Positions 1 to 8,510 of a stretch of DNA of 41,242 nucleotides are shown here, one piece after another. Positions within the stretch are counted from its first letter, which is position 1; each line of letters opens with the position of its first letter. Below the pieces are notes generated by a model, which saw nothing but the letters and a program-made list of their open reading frames with translations, did no database searches and was not told where the DNA came from. The stretch is from Nitrospirota bacterium (GTDB lineage: Bacteria > Nitrospirota > Nitrospiria > JACQBZ01), in NCBI GenBank assembly GCA_016200255.1, contig JACQFA010000072.1:1-41242 (forward strand). Direction: 5' to 3'. Both the position numbers and the translations under genes were made by a program.

Positions 1-401
1 ACCAACTGGTCGTACGGAATGTCCGGTTTGCTCAGAATGATCGCATTGTCCACTCCCGGGAACCGAGCCTTGATCTGCTGAAGAACGGCCGAAAGGGACT
101 GGAGATCATGTCCGTTGGAAGTCGTCTGGACAAAACTGATGATCTTCGTCCCGTTGGCCACGACCAGCCCCTTTTCGGTGATCGAGATCGTGAGGACCAA
201 TTGTTCCTCCGGCAACGGCATCTTGCTCATCAACTCGGCCGATGCGGGCGGGGGCAGATAGATCTCCAAAATCGTCAGCCGCGTGAATACAGCCGTGATG
301 AGCAGAAAAGGGGCCAACACCACCATCAGGTTCATCATGGGCGTCAGGTCGAGGTCTGTCGATTCATGATGCCTGGCTCGTCTTCGGGATTGCGGCAACA
401 T
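1..401 (-). CDS. ExbD/TolR-family biopolymer transport protein (C-terminus outside window)
   Basis: ExbD/TolR proteins are the periplasmic plug of a proton-driven ExbB5-ExbD2 motor. The reading frame from the ATG at 401 starts with a basic cytoplasmic tail (QSRRRRARH), then the family signature DLTPMMNLMVVLAPFLL (about residues 17-33) with the membrane aspartate just before the single transmembrane helix. A periplasmic part follows, including the stretch LVLTISITEKGLVVANG. The frame stays open to base 1, so the end of the gene lies outside. It overlaps the end of the ExbB gene by 38 bases, and an AAGGAG ribosome site lies about 9 bases before the ATG. The aspartate and the gene pairing make the family call firm. 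The exact partner system (Tol, Ton or gliding-type) cannot be decided here. Confidence 0.93.
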   Translation of the reverse strand, partial: MLPQSRRRARHHESTDLDLTPMMNLMVVLAPFLLITAVFTRLTILEIYLPPPASAELMSKMPLPEEQLVLTISITEKGLVVANGTKIISFVQTTSNGHDLQSLSAVLQQIKARFPGVDNAIILSKPDIPYDQL

Positions 402-1062
402 TTCCTTGGCTCCTTTCCGAGGGGATCACCGGCTCACGGGTGGCGTAAAAATTGGCGAGCTTCGTTGAGTACTGATCGAGAGAATCGACAATCTTTGTGG
501 TTCCGGACTGTAAAAACGCATAGAACAGAATCAACGGGACGGCCACAATCAATCCGAAGGCGGTCATGTTCAGTGCGACCGAGATGCCGCGAGCCAGAAG
601 CGTCGCCTTTTGAGATGGATCGGCTGCGGAAACGGCGGCAAAGGCCCCGATCACTCCGATAATCGTTCCCAAGAGGCCCAGCAGCGTGGCGACGTTCGCC
701 AGAATAGGCAGATAGGCCGTCCGTCGTTCCAGGGGCGGAAGAACCTCCAACATCGCCTCCTCCAACGAACGCTGGATGGGTTCACGCAGGGGCGAGAGCT
801 TGGCCGCTTTCAGCCCGGCCAATAGGACATGATAAATCGGCCGCGTGCTCGACTGACAAAGCTTAATGGCGTCCTCAATCTTCTGGGCAGCCAAAAAGGC
901 CCGGATCTGTTTCCAAAGGGGCTCCCCATCGGCAGAGGCACGGGTGATGTAGAGCGTTCGTTCAATCACGATGGCCGTTCCGAGCGAGGCCACCAATAGA
1001 ACGGGATACATGAAAAACCCGCCCTCCATAAAAAAATTCCCGATGACATTAAAAATGTTCAT
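364..1062 (-). CDS. ExbB/TolQ/MotA proton-channel family protein
   Basis: A 232-residue inner-membrane protein of the MotA/TolQ/ExbB family, which forms the pentameric proton channel around ExbD helices. Visible are an N-terminal transmembrane helix (GGFFMYPVLLVASLGTAIVIE, about residues 14-34), a cytoplasmic helical domain, and two C-terminal helices: one with the family pattern LLGLLGTIIGVIGAF (about 127-141), one near residues 165-190 (ISVALNMTAFGLIVAVPLILFY). Length matches the family. The ATG has a strong AAGGAG site. ExbD follows with a 38-base overlap, so the two are almost certainly one complex. Its setting behind three TPR-protein genes, rather than tolA/tolB/pal, argues against a standard Tol operon. 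Confidence 0.95.
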   Translation of the reverse strand: MNIFNVIGNFFMEGGFFMYPVLLVASLGTAIVIERTLYITRASADGEPLWKQIRAFLAAQKIEDAIKLCQSSTRPIYHVLLAGLKAAKLSPLREPIQRSLEEAMLEVLPPLERRTAYLPILANVATLLGLLGTIIGVIGAFAAVSAADPSQKATLLARGISVALNMTAFGLIVAVPLILFYAFLQSGTTKIVDSLDQYSTKLANFYATREPVIPSERSQGNVAAIPKTSQAS

Positions 1063-1078
1063 TCCCTCTCCTTTCCGT

Positions 1079-1459
1079 TTATGGCGCTTGACGCGCTTTC
1101 TCCAACTGTATTTCGCGACTGAATGTGTCTTTATCCAACGGGGTGTAGATCTCCCCCAGAAACCCTCCCTGACTCTCCCCTTCGTCCAATAACAACGGGG
1201 CCGGATCCTTCCAGGGCAGTGAATAACTTAACCGGGGCCGCTCAACCGTACCGACGATTTCGGTCTCCAGAAGCTTCAAGGATCCCAGAATGTCTCTTAA
1301 TTTTCCCGTGATCTCGGTTTCCTTCAGATGAAACCCTTCCGGGTCCTTCCGCGGCATCTTCCGGGAGTCCTGCGCGTGGGCCGGCCCGCCGAGGCCGATG
1401 AACCCGGCCGCAATGATAGCAATCATGACCATCTTCATGTTAGGGCTGACCTGCCGCAT
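1079..1459 (-). CDS. small exported protein of unknown function in the ExbBD-TPR cluster
   Basis: I do not recognise this 126-residue protein. It begins with a signal peptide (MKMVMIAIIAAGFIG, ending near AHA-QDS at about residue 30). The mature part contains LKETEITGKLRDILGSLKLLETEIVG, then an aromatic and proline-rich segment (RPRLSYSLPWKDP), and ends basic. The ATG at 1459 overlaps the upstream TPR gene by 20 bases and has an AGGA site 6 bases away. A second in-frame ATG at 1438, one base after the upstream stop, also gives a complete signal peptide. Placed between a TPR lipoprotein and ExbB, it is probably a periplasmic or outer-membrane-facing part of the same machine; that is inference from position alone. 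Confidence 0.7.
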   Translation of the reverse strand: MRQVSPNMKMVMIAIIAAGFIGLGGPAHAQDSRKMPRKDPEGFHLKETEITGKLRDILGSLKLLETEIVGTVERPRLSYSLPWKDPAPLLLDEGESQGGFLGEIYTPLDKDTFSREIQLEKARQAP

Positions 1460-2141
1460 TTCCCGTCCTGTGAGTTACTCGTTGTTCCAGATCTGCGATC
1501 CAGACATCCACGGTTTGATTCTGACCGGCCAGTTTTTCGTATTCTCGATAGTTCCGCATGGCATCCGAAGGCTGATTAAGATAGAGGTCGTACAGCACTC
1601 CCAGGTTGTAATAGGCCGTCGCAAATTTTGGATCCAGCGTGATCGCCCTTCGATAGGTTTCCTCCGCCTTTTTGAAGTCTCCGTGTTCCCGATACGCGAT
1701 GGCCAGGTTGTTATACAATTCGGGAGATGCGACTCGCCCGGAGGGAGGGGCCGACGGCGACTCGGATAGAGAGATTGCCGTCGTATACTCTGCGATTGCA
1801 TTGTCCAACATGCCCCGTCGCTTGAAAAGAACACCCAAGGCATTGTGAAGCTCAACCCGATCCGCATTTGACCGGACGAGCGACTCAAAAACCCGTTGGG
1901 CGTTTTCGAGCTGGCCCTGTTCAAAATAAGAGAGCCCTTGCTGATAAGCGGAATGGTACTCCATCTTCACAGGAGAACGGGTGTTTGACTCGGACGATCC
2001 TTTGCCCGAGGCGCCGGGTGAAGCGGACCCGCCTGAAGAACGAACCGCGGCGCACCCGATCCCAACGGTCATCAGTAGACCCCACGCCGCCGCCCTATAG
2101 ATGGACGCCCCGAGTCCTGTCTGCGGAACCGCGCGCTTCAT
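1440..2141 (-). CDS. TPR-repeat lipoprotein
   Basis: A 233-residue lipoprotein. The N-terminus carries a hydrophobic stretch ending in a lipobox (VGIGC, lipidated Cys at about residue 30), followed by a Ser/Gly-rich linker. From about residue 60 it is made of tetratricopeptide repeats, for example the units around AYQQGLSYFEQGQLENAQRVF, ELHNALGVLFKRRGMLDNAI, ELYNNLAIAYREHGDFKKAE and AYYNLGVLYDLY. TPRs form protein-binding superhelices, so the likely role is a scaffold at the inner face of the outer membrane. The start overlaps the stop of the large TPR gene as ATGA (2138-2141), indicating translational coupling. The partner protein is not shown by the sequence. Confidence 0.85.
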   Translation of the reverse strand: MKRAVPQTGLGASIYRAAAWGLLMTVGIGCAAVRSSGGSASPGASGKGSSESNTRSPVKMEYHSAYQQGLSYFEQGQLENAQRVFESLVRSNADRVELHNALGVLFKRRGMLDNAIAEYTTAISLSESPSAPPSGRVASPELYNNLAIAYREHGDFKKAEETYRRAITLDPKFATAYYNLGVLYDLYLNQPSDAMRNYREYEKLAGQNQTVDVWIADLEQRVTHRTGNAAGQP

Positions 2142-5100
2142 GGGTTTGAAACCATCTCACGATGGATAATCTCTTCCAGTTCCCGCTTGCGGTATCGTGC
2201 CGGCATGAGCCGCGCCAGATCATCGTAGCTTTGCTTAATCCAGGAATCATACAGCCCCAATTGCTGTGTCCGATGCACATTGCTTTCGTAAGCCGCAATC
2301 GCCTTTTCTTCGAAGGGATACGCCTGTTCTTCAAGAAGAAAATTATATTGTTCCAATTGTTGCGGAGTTAAGTTTTGAGGCCGTTCCGATTCCAGAAGCG
2401 CCGTCCGAAATTTTTCAAACATTGTCCCGATTTTCTGGGTGGCGGATGTTGTGACCTCGGCCATATTAAAATCGGCAGCCTGGGCGTATTCTTCCAATAC
2501 CTCCTTCAACAGTTTCTTCTTCCGTGCCAGGTTTTTCTCGAGAGGCGAAATCAATTTCACCTCGTCAAATTGGATCGCAAGTTCATCCGCCTTCAAAAGA
2601 TGGGCCTTGGACACATAGTAGCCGGCCGACGATGCGGCAGCGTCGCTTTGTCCGTAGCGGTCAATGATGGTCTGAAAAATCGACTGGGCTTCCTGCCGCC
2701 GGCCCTGCTGCAATTTGGCCCAGGCCAGTTTAAATGTCGTTTCCACAACCTGCTGATACTCGCCCGGATATTGATCCAAGTAAACCCCGTAGACCGTCCC
2801 GGCCTTTGCCCAATCGCCTAGTTGCTCATAGAGACGGCCCGACGCCAACAGCATTTCCCCGCTTATTTTCCGATCCGGGCTTAATTTTACCACAGACTCG
2901 TATTGTTGCGCCGCGTCTTTTAAGCGCCCGTTCCGTTCATGGATCTTGGCCACTTCAATCGCCGCCTGTGTTCCGTACGTGGACGATGGATAGTCCCGAA
3001 GCAAGGTCGTGAGGGCTTGGATCGCCCCGGTCTGATCATCACGGGCCAAGGCGATGCCGCCCGCATCAAACAGCGCCACCGGCGCCACCTCACTTCCGGG
3101 CGCTTCCTTTTGCACGTTCATAAAGCCGGCCTGTGCCTCCGGCAATTTTCCGGCCGCTTTCAAACTCTCCGCCTGTTTGTACAGAGCGGAGGCCCACAAT
3201 CGTTTCAGTTCTTCCCGTTCTTGATTCTTGGCCGAGGCTTCATCCTGCACCAGGCTGCGGTACGCGGTGGCAGCCCGCTCATACGCCTTCTCTTCAAAAT
3301 AGCGGTCTGCCATGAGCCGTTCCGAGCGATAGGACAGATCCTCCCTGGACGGAATCTGAATTACCTTGATTTTCTCGGACAAGGCCTGGGCTTCCCGGAC
3401 CTTTCCGTCCGCCAAAAGATTTCGCTCCATCTGCAACAATACATCCGGCACTTTCCGGCTCAATTCGTGAGCCGGATACCGAATGACTTCAAGCTGAAAC
3501 AGCTGCAGTGCCTCATCCAGCTTATTCCGTTGCAGGGCGACACTGGCCGCATCATATAAGGCCACGGGAGCCGCCTCGCTTCCAGGCACTTCCGCCTGAA
3601 CACGCATGAATTCCGTCTGTGCCTCCCGCAACTTTCCGTCGTTCTTGAATTTTTCTCCCTGTTTGTACAGCGACGAGGACCATAAACGTTTCAGATCTTC
3701 TTCATTTCCCGTTCGTCCCCCTGTCCGCGCCAGTTGCCGATAGACCGACGCGGCCTGATCATATGCCCCTTCCTCAAAATACGACCGGGCAATCAATCGC
3801 TGCGCTTTTAACGAGGACTTGTCCATCGGAAGCGTTGTTTTCACGATCGTCTCGGCCAGAGACCGGGCCGCCGGATTGTTTCCCGCGCGGAAGAAGGTCT
3901 CGGTGCCCTTCCAGAGGACATTGGTCACACGAGGATCGTTTGGAAAGGCCTCCGCAAACCGCTTGCAATCCTGCGCGAGCCGGCCGGACTGCGGGCTGGT
4001 TTTGGCATCCTGCCCGTTTTGACCGATGATCTTGTCCAGCGTCGTAATGGCGGCATATCCCGATTCGGCGCTGTCGTGGTGGAGAAAATAATCATACGCG
4101 GTGCGTTCATACTCGTCCACGGCCTCCGGATAACGCCGGAGTTCGTGCAGGCCTTCGGCCAGAAGAAAATTCATGCGCGGCGCGTCCGGTTGTTTCGGAA
4201 AAGAATTCAGGTACCGTCGGTACCATACCAGCGCCCGTTCGTAATCCTGGGATCGCTGAGTTTTCTGAGCCTCCGAATGGTAGAACAGCGCCAGCTGGCT
4301 GATCAGTTGGCGGTAAAGGGGGCGCACTTTATCGCGTCCGATGACTGAAGCCTTCTGATACCAGAGGCTTTCCTCGCCAAAACGTTCCACGAAACTCATC
4401 CGAGCGCGGTTGGCCAGATCCACCATTTTCAAACGCTGATAGGCCTCGACCACCTCCATTTGCACCATCGGGGCCTCTTCATGGAGCGGATAGGCATTGA
4501 TAAAAGCCTCGTAGGCCCCCACGGCGTCCTGCACCCGCTTCTGGGCCATGTACAGATCGCCCAGTTTTCGGTAGATGAGATCTTCATAATCCCGGTGGCC
4601 CGTCTTCTCAAAATAATCCTGAATTTTTGTCGGAGATCCGAGATACGAAAAAGCGAAAGCCATGCCGCGGACGATCTCCAGAACCTCGTCCCATTCGGTG
4701 GCGGACAATGCCTTCGGATCAAGCCGCGGCGGGCCGTTGATCTTTGCGACTCGCTTTCGGTCCACCAAACGCACGAATGTCGTAACTGCTTTCTCATATT
4801 CCTGAAGTGACAAGTAGACCCAGCCGAGTTTGTACATCGACTGATCCGCTAAATCGGCATCCTTTGCATTGATCGCCTGTTCATAAGCGGCCTGCGCCTG
4901 CCGGTACTGGTTAGAGTCATAGTACGCTTCGGCCAATCGAAAGACCGCTTCCGAACGCAGGGGACTGAACGGGTACCGTTCCATCAAGCGCTGTAGAGAG
5001 GCAATGGCCGGCTCCATCCGGCCTTCGTCATCATAAATGTGAGCCAGCTGGTACAATACCCTATCATTATCGGGGCGGTCCGGATAGACAGCCAGCAGTT

Positions 5101-5536
5101 TTTCATACATTTTACGGGAACGGGCATGGTCGATTTTTTGAGCGTCCGGCCGCTGTTTTATTTTGCCCTGTTGCACCTGGCGGAGCTGCTGGTTATACCG
5201 CTGGAGTTGGCGACGATACGCCAGATCTTCCAGCTTAAGATACAAATCGGCCAGACGGTGCATCGTTTTGGCTTTCAGTTCGCTCTTTTCCCCGAAGCTG
5301 TTGAACAGGCCGCTTTCATACTCGTCCAAAGCATTGAGCGTATAATCCTTGGAGGAATCGGTTTGATCTTCCATGACCTCCTTTACGATGGTCTTGATTC
5401 TCTTCGACTCCAAGGCATCCAGTTTGCGCTCGGCGCTGCAGCCGCCCAAACTGATCCAGAACACGGCAACCGCAAGACCCGCGATGGCAAGCGGATGCCT
5501 CAGACCCGGCCGACTTCTTTTATGGCGCTGTTTCAT
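2138..5536 (-). CDS. large TPR-repeat lipoprotein (1132 residues)
   Basis: A very long exported TPR protein. Residues 1-33 form a lipoprotein signal (basic start, hydrophobic core, lipobox SLGGC with Cys33). Nearly all of the rest is TPR or TPR-like helical pairs: YQLAHIYDDEGRMEPAI, FRLAEAYYDSNQYRQAQAAY, YKLGWVYLSLQEYEKAV, YRKLGDLYMAQKRVQDAV and others. Two blocks of about 95 residues are clearly duplicated (roughly bases 3500-3790 and 3020-3310; both hold EEDLKRLWSSSLYK/REELKRLWASALYK and AEVPGSEAAPVAL/KEAPGSEVAPVAL). The C-terminus (about 930-1132) is charged, helical and not obviously TPR. It overlaps the next upstream gene by 17 bases. The architecture recalls very large TPR proteins of myxobacterial gliding complexes, but I claim no orthology. 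Confidence 0.87.
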   Translation of the reverse strand: MKQRHKRSRPGLRHPLAIAGLAVAVFWISLGGCSAERKLDALESKRIKTIVKEVMEDQTDSSKDYTLNALDEYESGLFNSFGEKSELKAKTMHRLADLYLKLEDLAYRRQLQRYNQQLRQVQQGKIKQRPDAQKIDHARSRKMYEKLLAVYPDRPDNDRVLYQLAHIYDDEGRMEPAIASLQRLMERYPFSPLRSEAVFRLAEAYYDSNQYRQAQAAYEQAINAKDADLADQSMYKLGWVYLSLQEYEKAVTTFVRLVDRKRVAKINGPPRLDPKALSATEWDEVLEIVRGMAFAFSYLGSPTKIQDYFEKTGHRDYEDLIYRKLGDLYMAQKRVQDAVGAYEAFINAYPLHEEAPMVQMEVVEAYQRLKMVDLANRARMSFVERFGEESLWYQKASVIGRDKVRPLYRQLISQLALFYHSEAQKTQRSQDYERALVWYRRYLNSFPKQPDAPRMNFLLAEGLHELRRYPEAVDEYERTAYDYFLHHDSAESGYAAITTLDKIIGQNGQDAKTSPQSGRLAQDCKRFAEAFPNDPRVTNVLWKGTETFFRAGNNPAARSLAETIVKTTLPMDKSSLKAQRLIARSYFEEGAYDQAASVYRQLARTGGRTGNEEDLKRLWSSSLYKQGEKFKNDGKLREAQTEFMRVQAEVPGSEAAPVALYDAASVALQRNKLDEALQLFQLEVIRYPAHELSRKVPDVLLQMERNLLADGKVREAQALSEKIKVIQIPSREDLSYRSERLMADRYFEEKAYERAATAYRSLVQDEASAKNQEREELKRLWASALYKQAESLKAAGKLPEAQAGFMNVQKEAPGSEVAPVALFDAGGIALARDDQTGAIQALTTLLRDYPSSTYGTQAAIEVAKIHERNGRLKDAAQQYESVVKLSPDRKISGEMLLASGRLYEQLGDWAKAGTVYGVYLDQYPGEYQQVVETTFKLAWAKLQQGRRQEAQSIFQTIIDRYGQSDAAASSAGYYVSKAHLLKADELAIQFDEVKLISPLEKNLARKKKLLKEVLEEYAQAADFNMAEVTTSATQKIGTMFEKFRTALLESERPQNLTPQQLEQYNFLLEEQAYPFEEKAIAAYESNVHRTQQLGLYDSWIKQSYDDLARLMPARYRKRELEEIIHREMVSNP

Positions 5537-6716
5537 GGTCCTGCATCAGGGTCAAGTTCTTTGCTATTCCGGTATTCGCCCGAAGGGCCAGTTCATCGAT
5601 CTGCTCCATTCTGGATGAGAGTTGATCCGTCATGGCGGCTCGGAGCAGTTCAATCAGGTCCCGTCGGATCTCCTGCATCTGCATCGGAAGCGGCTTTGCG
5701 TCCTGTGCCGTACCGCGGTCCATTTTAGAAATCGTCGTGTCTTTGTTCTGTCGGACCTGCAGCGAAACCTCCTCGTTCAAGCGGAACCAATCGGCGTAAA
5801 CCTCCATGAGCTTCGGAAATACTCGTTCAATCATCAGATCCTGTTCCAATGAAGCGGATCGCGCGTCTGATCCCGACGTTCCTGTTCGCGATTTATTGAG
5901 CCAGTTTTCCAAATTCGTCGTCTGAATCTTCTGGATCAGTTTTTTCAAGTCGTCCGACCGGCCGGAATAGGATTTCAACGCGTCCTGGTAGCTGTCCACC
6001 GCCCGACGATAGGCGCTTAATTTTGAATAACAACTTCCCACTTGGAGCCGGGCCTCAAGAGCATAGGGATGGGCCGGAGTCTTCTCGATGAGATCCCCCA
6101 AAACAACGATGGCCTTGACGCAATCCCCCGTTCCGATATAAACCTTCCCGATGCCGAATCGTGCCGGAGTCCAATACCGGCTTGAGACGGGAACCGCTTC
6201 GAAGACGGCCATGGCCTCCGGGTAACGCTTCTGGTCAATAAAGAAAAAACCCAGGGTCACGCGCGTCTTGTTGATTAATTCCTGGCGGACTGGATCCTCG
6301 CCGGGTTTCGAAGCAATGAGCGACTGAAACTTTTGTTGGGTTGCGGACCAGGCATCTCCCAGATTGAGATAGGCGAGACCGCTGGAATACAGCGCAAACG
6401 GATAAAAATCACTCCCTTCGCCGATCTGGCCCAGGAGTTCGACCGTTTTTAAATAATCCTTTAAGTAAAGATAGCTGTTCCCGGCCAGATAGGTGGCTTC
6501 TTGTCGCAACGGCAAATTGCTCTTTGCCGGAATTTTATAATACGCTCCCAGCGCCTGCTGGTACTCTCCCTTCTCATAGTACAGTTTTTCCAGTCGAAAC
6601 CAGACCTCGGCTGCGATCGGCTCGCGACGGGTCTGGACCGCGATGTCTTTCAACGTTTTCTCCGCCTGGGAGATCAGGTTCACCTGAAGAAAATACTCGG
6701 CCAGCAGCAACCGCAT
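5520..6716 (-). CDS. TPR-repeat protein, main part of a frameshifted gene
   Basis: This 398-codon frame has no signal peptide, although its neighbours are all exported. It contains TPRs (LAEYFLQVNLISQAEKTLK, VWFRLEKLYYEKGEYQQALGAYY, ALYSSGLAYLNLGDAWSA, LGFFFIDQKRYPEAMAVFEAV, LEARLQVGSCYSKLSAYRRAV) and a charged helical C-terminus. Reading upstream of its ATG stays protein-like (LPTDE before MRLLLAEYFL) up to the eight-C run at 6746-6753, where the signal-peptide frame of 6718-7110 joins it if one C is removed. I therefore treat both frames as one gene of about 530 codons, broken by a real or artefactual one-base shift. The downstream TPR lipoprotein start overlaps its end by 17 bases. Confidence 0.8.
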   Translation of the reverse strand: MRLLLAEYFLQVNLISQAEKTLKDIAVQTRREPIAAEVWFRLEKLYYEKGEYQQALGAYYKIPAKSNLPLRQEATYLAGNSYLYLKDYLKTVELLGQIGEGSDFYPFALYSSGLAYLNLGDAWSATQQKFQSLIASKPGEDPVRQELINKTRVTLGFFFIDQKRYPEAMAVFEAVPVSSRYWTPARFGIGKVYIGTGDCVKAIVVLGDLIEKTPAHPYALEARLQVGSCYSKLSAYRRAVDSYQDALKSYSGRSDDLKKLIQKIQTTNLENWLNKSRTGTSGSDARSASLEQDLMIERVFPKLMEVYADWFRLNEEVSLQVRQNKDTTISKMDRGTAQDAKPLPMQMQEIRRDLIELLRAAMTDQLSSRMEQIDELALRANTGIAKNLTLMQDHETAP

Positions 6717-6717
6717 C

Positions 6718-7110
6718 TCATCGGTGGGAAGACGGCCGGGCCCCTGGGGGGGGTGCCGCGGAGTCCGCCGCCGGGGCCAGGCGTTTCATCAATACTGCAA
6801 TCGTTTGAAAGTTGACCTCTCCCTGAGGCGGAACAGGGCTTTTTTGATCTTCTTGCCCAACGACGGAACCTCCGGAGGCCCGGGCCGACAACGGCAACGA
6901 TGACTGGTCGGAGCCGATCGCTCCTGATTGGTAAAAACGGAGGACGTCCATCTTGATCAGAGAGAGTTTATTTTCAATCCGGTTGAGTTGCTCCTCAAAA
7001 GGCGCCGCAGCGGCCGTTGAGATCATCAGTAATAGGCTGCCGATGAGACCGGTGAGGAAACTTCCCGCAATGGGTAATCGGACTTTAAACATCGGATTTC
7101 GGATTTTCAT
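6718..7110 (-). CDS. signal-peptide half of the frameshifted TPR gene
   Basis: This 130-codon frame encodes a classic signal peptide (basic start, hydrophobic SFLTGLIGSLLLMIS core, probable cleavage after STAAAA at about residue 36). A short helical segment follows (EEQLNRIENKLSLIKMDVLRFY), then a Ser/Gly/Pro-rich linker and NFQTIAVLMKRLAPA. Past the C run the frame becomes Pro/Arg-rich (PPPGARPSSHR) and ends, which looks like out-of-frame read-through rather than a natural C-terminus. With seven C instead of eight it would run on as PPQGPGRLPTDE into the TPR frame. No clear ribosome site precedes the ATG, and ugd ends only 46 bases upstream, so the cluster may be co-transcribed with ugd. Confidence 0.75.
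   Translation of the reverse strand: MKIRNPMFKVRLPIAGSFLTGLIGSLLLMISTAAAAPFEEQLNRIENKLSLIKMDVLRFYQSGAIGSDQSSLPLSARASGGSVVGQEDQKSPVPPQGEVNFQTIAVLMKRLAPAADSAAPPPGARPSSHR
6746..6753 (-). other. run of eight C (coding strand) at an apparent +1 frameshift
   Basis: On the coding (minus) strand the run reads GCA followed by eight C and then AGG. Upstream, the signal-peptide frame is protein-like; downstream, the TPR frame is, with its codons starting one base later. Removing one C joins them exactly. Homopolymer length is a common sequencing error, and also a common site of phase variation or transcriptional slippage. The sequence alone cannot tell these apart. Confidence 0.75.
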
Positions 7111-7156
7111 CGGATGTCAGTCTCTCGATTTTTGAGATGATCGATGGGCGGAAGGG

Positions 7157-8470
7157 TCAGACCGTTTTTATTCCCCTTCCTACGCTGATATATCGAAAGC
7201 CGGCTCGGCTCATACGCTGTTCATTGTAGACATTTCGGAGATCGATGAAGATGGGCTGGCGAAGCGATTGTCGGAGACGGTCCATGTCCAGGTTACGGAA
7301 TTCATTCCATTCGGTCAAAAGCACCACGGCGTCCGCATCACGAACCGTATCATAGGCATCCTTACAATACGTAACGTCCATTAAAATCTTCCGGGCCTCG
7401 GACATGGCCGCCGGATCATAGGTCCGGATTTTAGCGCCCGACTTCATCAAAGTTTGAATGATCTCGATCGCCGGGGATTCCCGGATGTCATCCGTATTCG
7501 GCTTGAAGGCCAACCCGAGGACCCCGATGGTTTTGCCTTCCAAGCCGGCCAGCGCCTGCTGAATTTTCTCCACCATCACGGATCGTTGCTTCGTATTGAC
7601 CCGAATCACCGCACTCAGTAGTTCCAAGTCACAACCATTTTCCTTGGCGATCTGGACCAGGGCAACGGTATCTTTGGGGAAGCAGGATCCTCCGTAACCG
7701 GGGCCCGGATGTAAAAATTTTGGGCCGATCCGGCCGTCCAAACCCATTCCCTTGGCCACCAAGTGGATATCGGCCCCGACCTTTTCACAAAGGTTCGCCA
7801 TCTCATTAATAAAGGATATTTTTGTCGCCAGAAAACCATTCGATGCATACTTGATCAGTTCGGCCGTCGCAACATCCGTTACGATAAAGGGGGTTTCGAT
7901 CAGGTAAAGCGGCCGATAGAGATCTTTCAGGATCGCAACCGCCTGCTGGCTGTTGGCCCCGATCACCACGCGATTGGGTCTCAAAAAATCCTCGATCGCC
8001 GAGCCCTCGCGCAGAAATTCCGGGTTCGAAACAATATCAAAATCCACCTGTTCTTTGAGATTTTTCCCAATAATCTTTCGCAGCCGCTCGCCCGTTCCCA
8101 CCGGCACGGTGCTCTTCGTGACGATCACCTTGTAGTCGGTGAGATGATGTGCGATCGACTCGGCCACGGCATCGACATAAACCATGTTAGCCGATCCATC
8201 CCCCCGCGGAGGCGTTCCGACCGCGATAAATACGACCAACGCCCCTCGAATGGCGCTCGCGATATCCGATGTAAACTGAAGACGGCCGCTGGCCACATTC
8301 TTGCCGACCAGTTCGCTTAAGCCCGGTTCGTAAATCGGGATCTGTCCTTTTTGAAGCGTCGCAACCTTGTCCTGATCCTTATCCACACAGGTGACATGAA
8401 GCCCAAACTCGGCAAAGCAGGCACCGGTAACCAAACCCACGTAGCCGGTGCCGATAACCGCAATATTCAT
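7157..8470 (-). CDS. ugd: UDP-glucose 6-dehydrogenase
   Basis: Oxidises UDP-glucose to UDP-glucuronate with two NAD+, supplying precursors for exopolysaccharide or lipopolysaccharide. The 437 residues match the family: Rossmann motif GTGYVGLVTG (residues 7-16), the NAD-domain segment VAVGTPPRGDGSAN, the central SNPEFLREGSAI stretch, and the catalytic cysteine in GPGYGGSCFPKD (Cys263). The C-terminal UDP-binding domain contains GLAFKPNTDDIRESP. It starts at ATG 8470 behind a predicted promoter at 8511-8540. The signal-peptide TPR gene begins 46 bases after its stop with no terminator visible, so the TPR-ExbBD cluster may share its transcript. A role linked to polysaccharide export is possible but not shown. 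Confidence 0.96.
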   Translation of the reverse strand: MNIAVIGTGYVGLVTGACFAEFGLHVTCVDKDQDKVATLQKGQIPIYEPGLSELVGKNVASGRLQFTSDIASAIRGALVVFIAVGTPPRGDGSANMVYVDAVAESIAHHLTDYKVIVTKSTVPVGTGERLRKIIGKNLKEQVDFDIVSNPEFLREGSAIEDFLRPNRVVIGANSQQAVAILKDLYRPLYLIETPFIVTDVATAELIKYASNGFLATKISFINEMANLCEKVGADIHLVAKGMGLDGRIGPKFLHPGPGYGGSCFPKDTVALVQIAKENGCDLELLSAVIRVNTKQRSVMVEKIQQALAGLEGKTIGVLGLAFKPNTDDIRESPAIEIIQTLMKSGAKIRTYDPAAMSEARKILMDVTYCKDAYDTVRDADAVVLLTEWNEFRNLDMDRLRQSLRQPIFIDLRNVYNEQRMSRAGFRYISVGRGIKTV

Positions 8471-8510
8471 AACGCCCCGATTTTATTAAATTTAGGTTAA
8501 ATACTACTAG

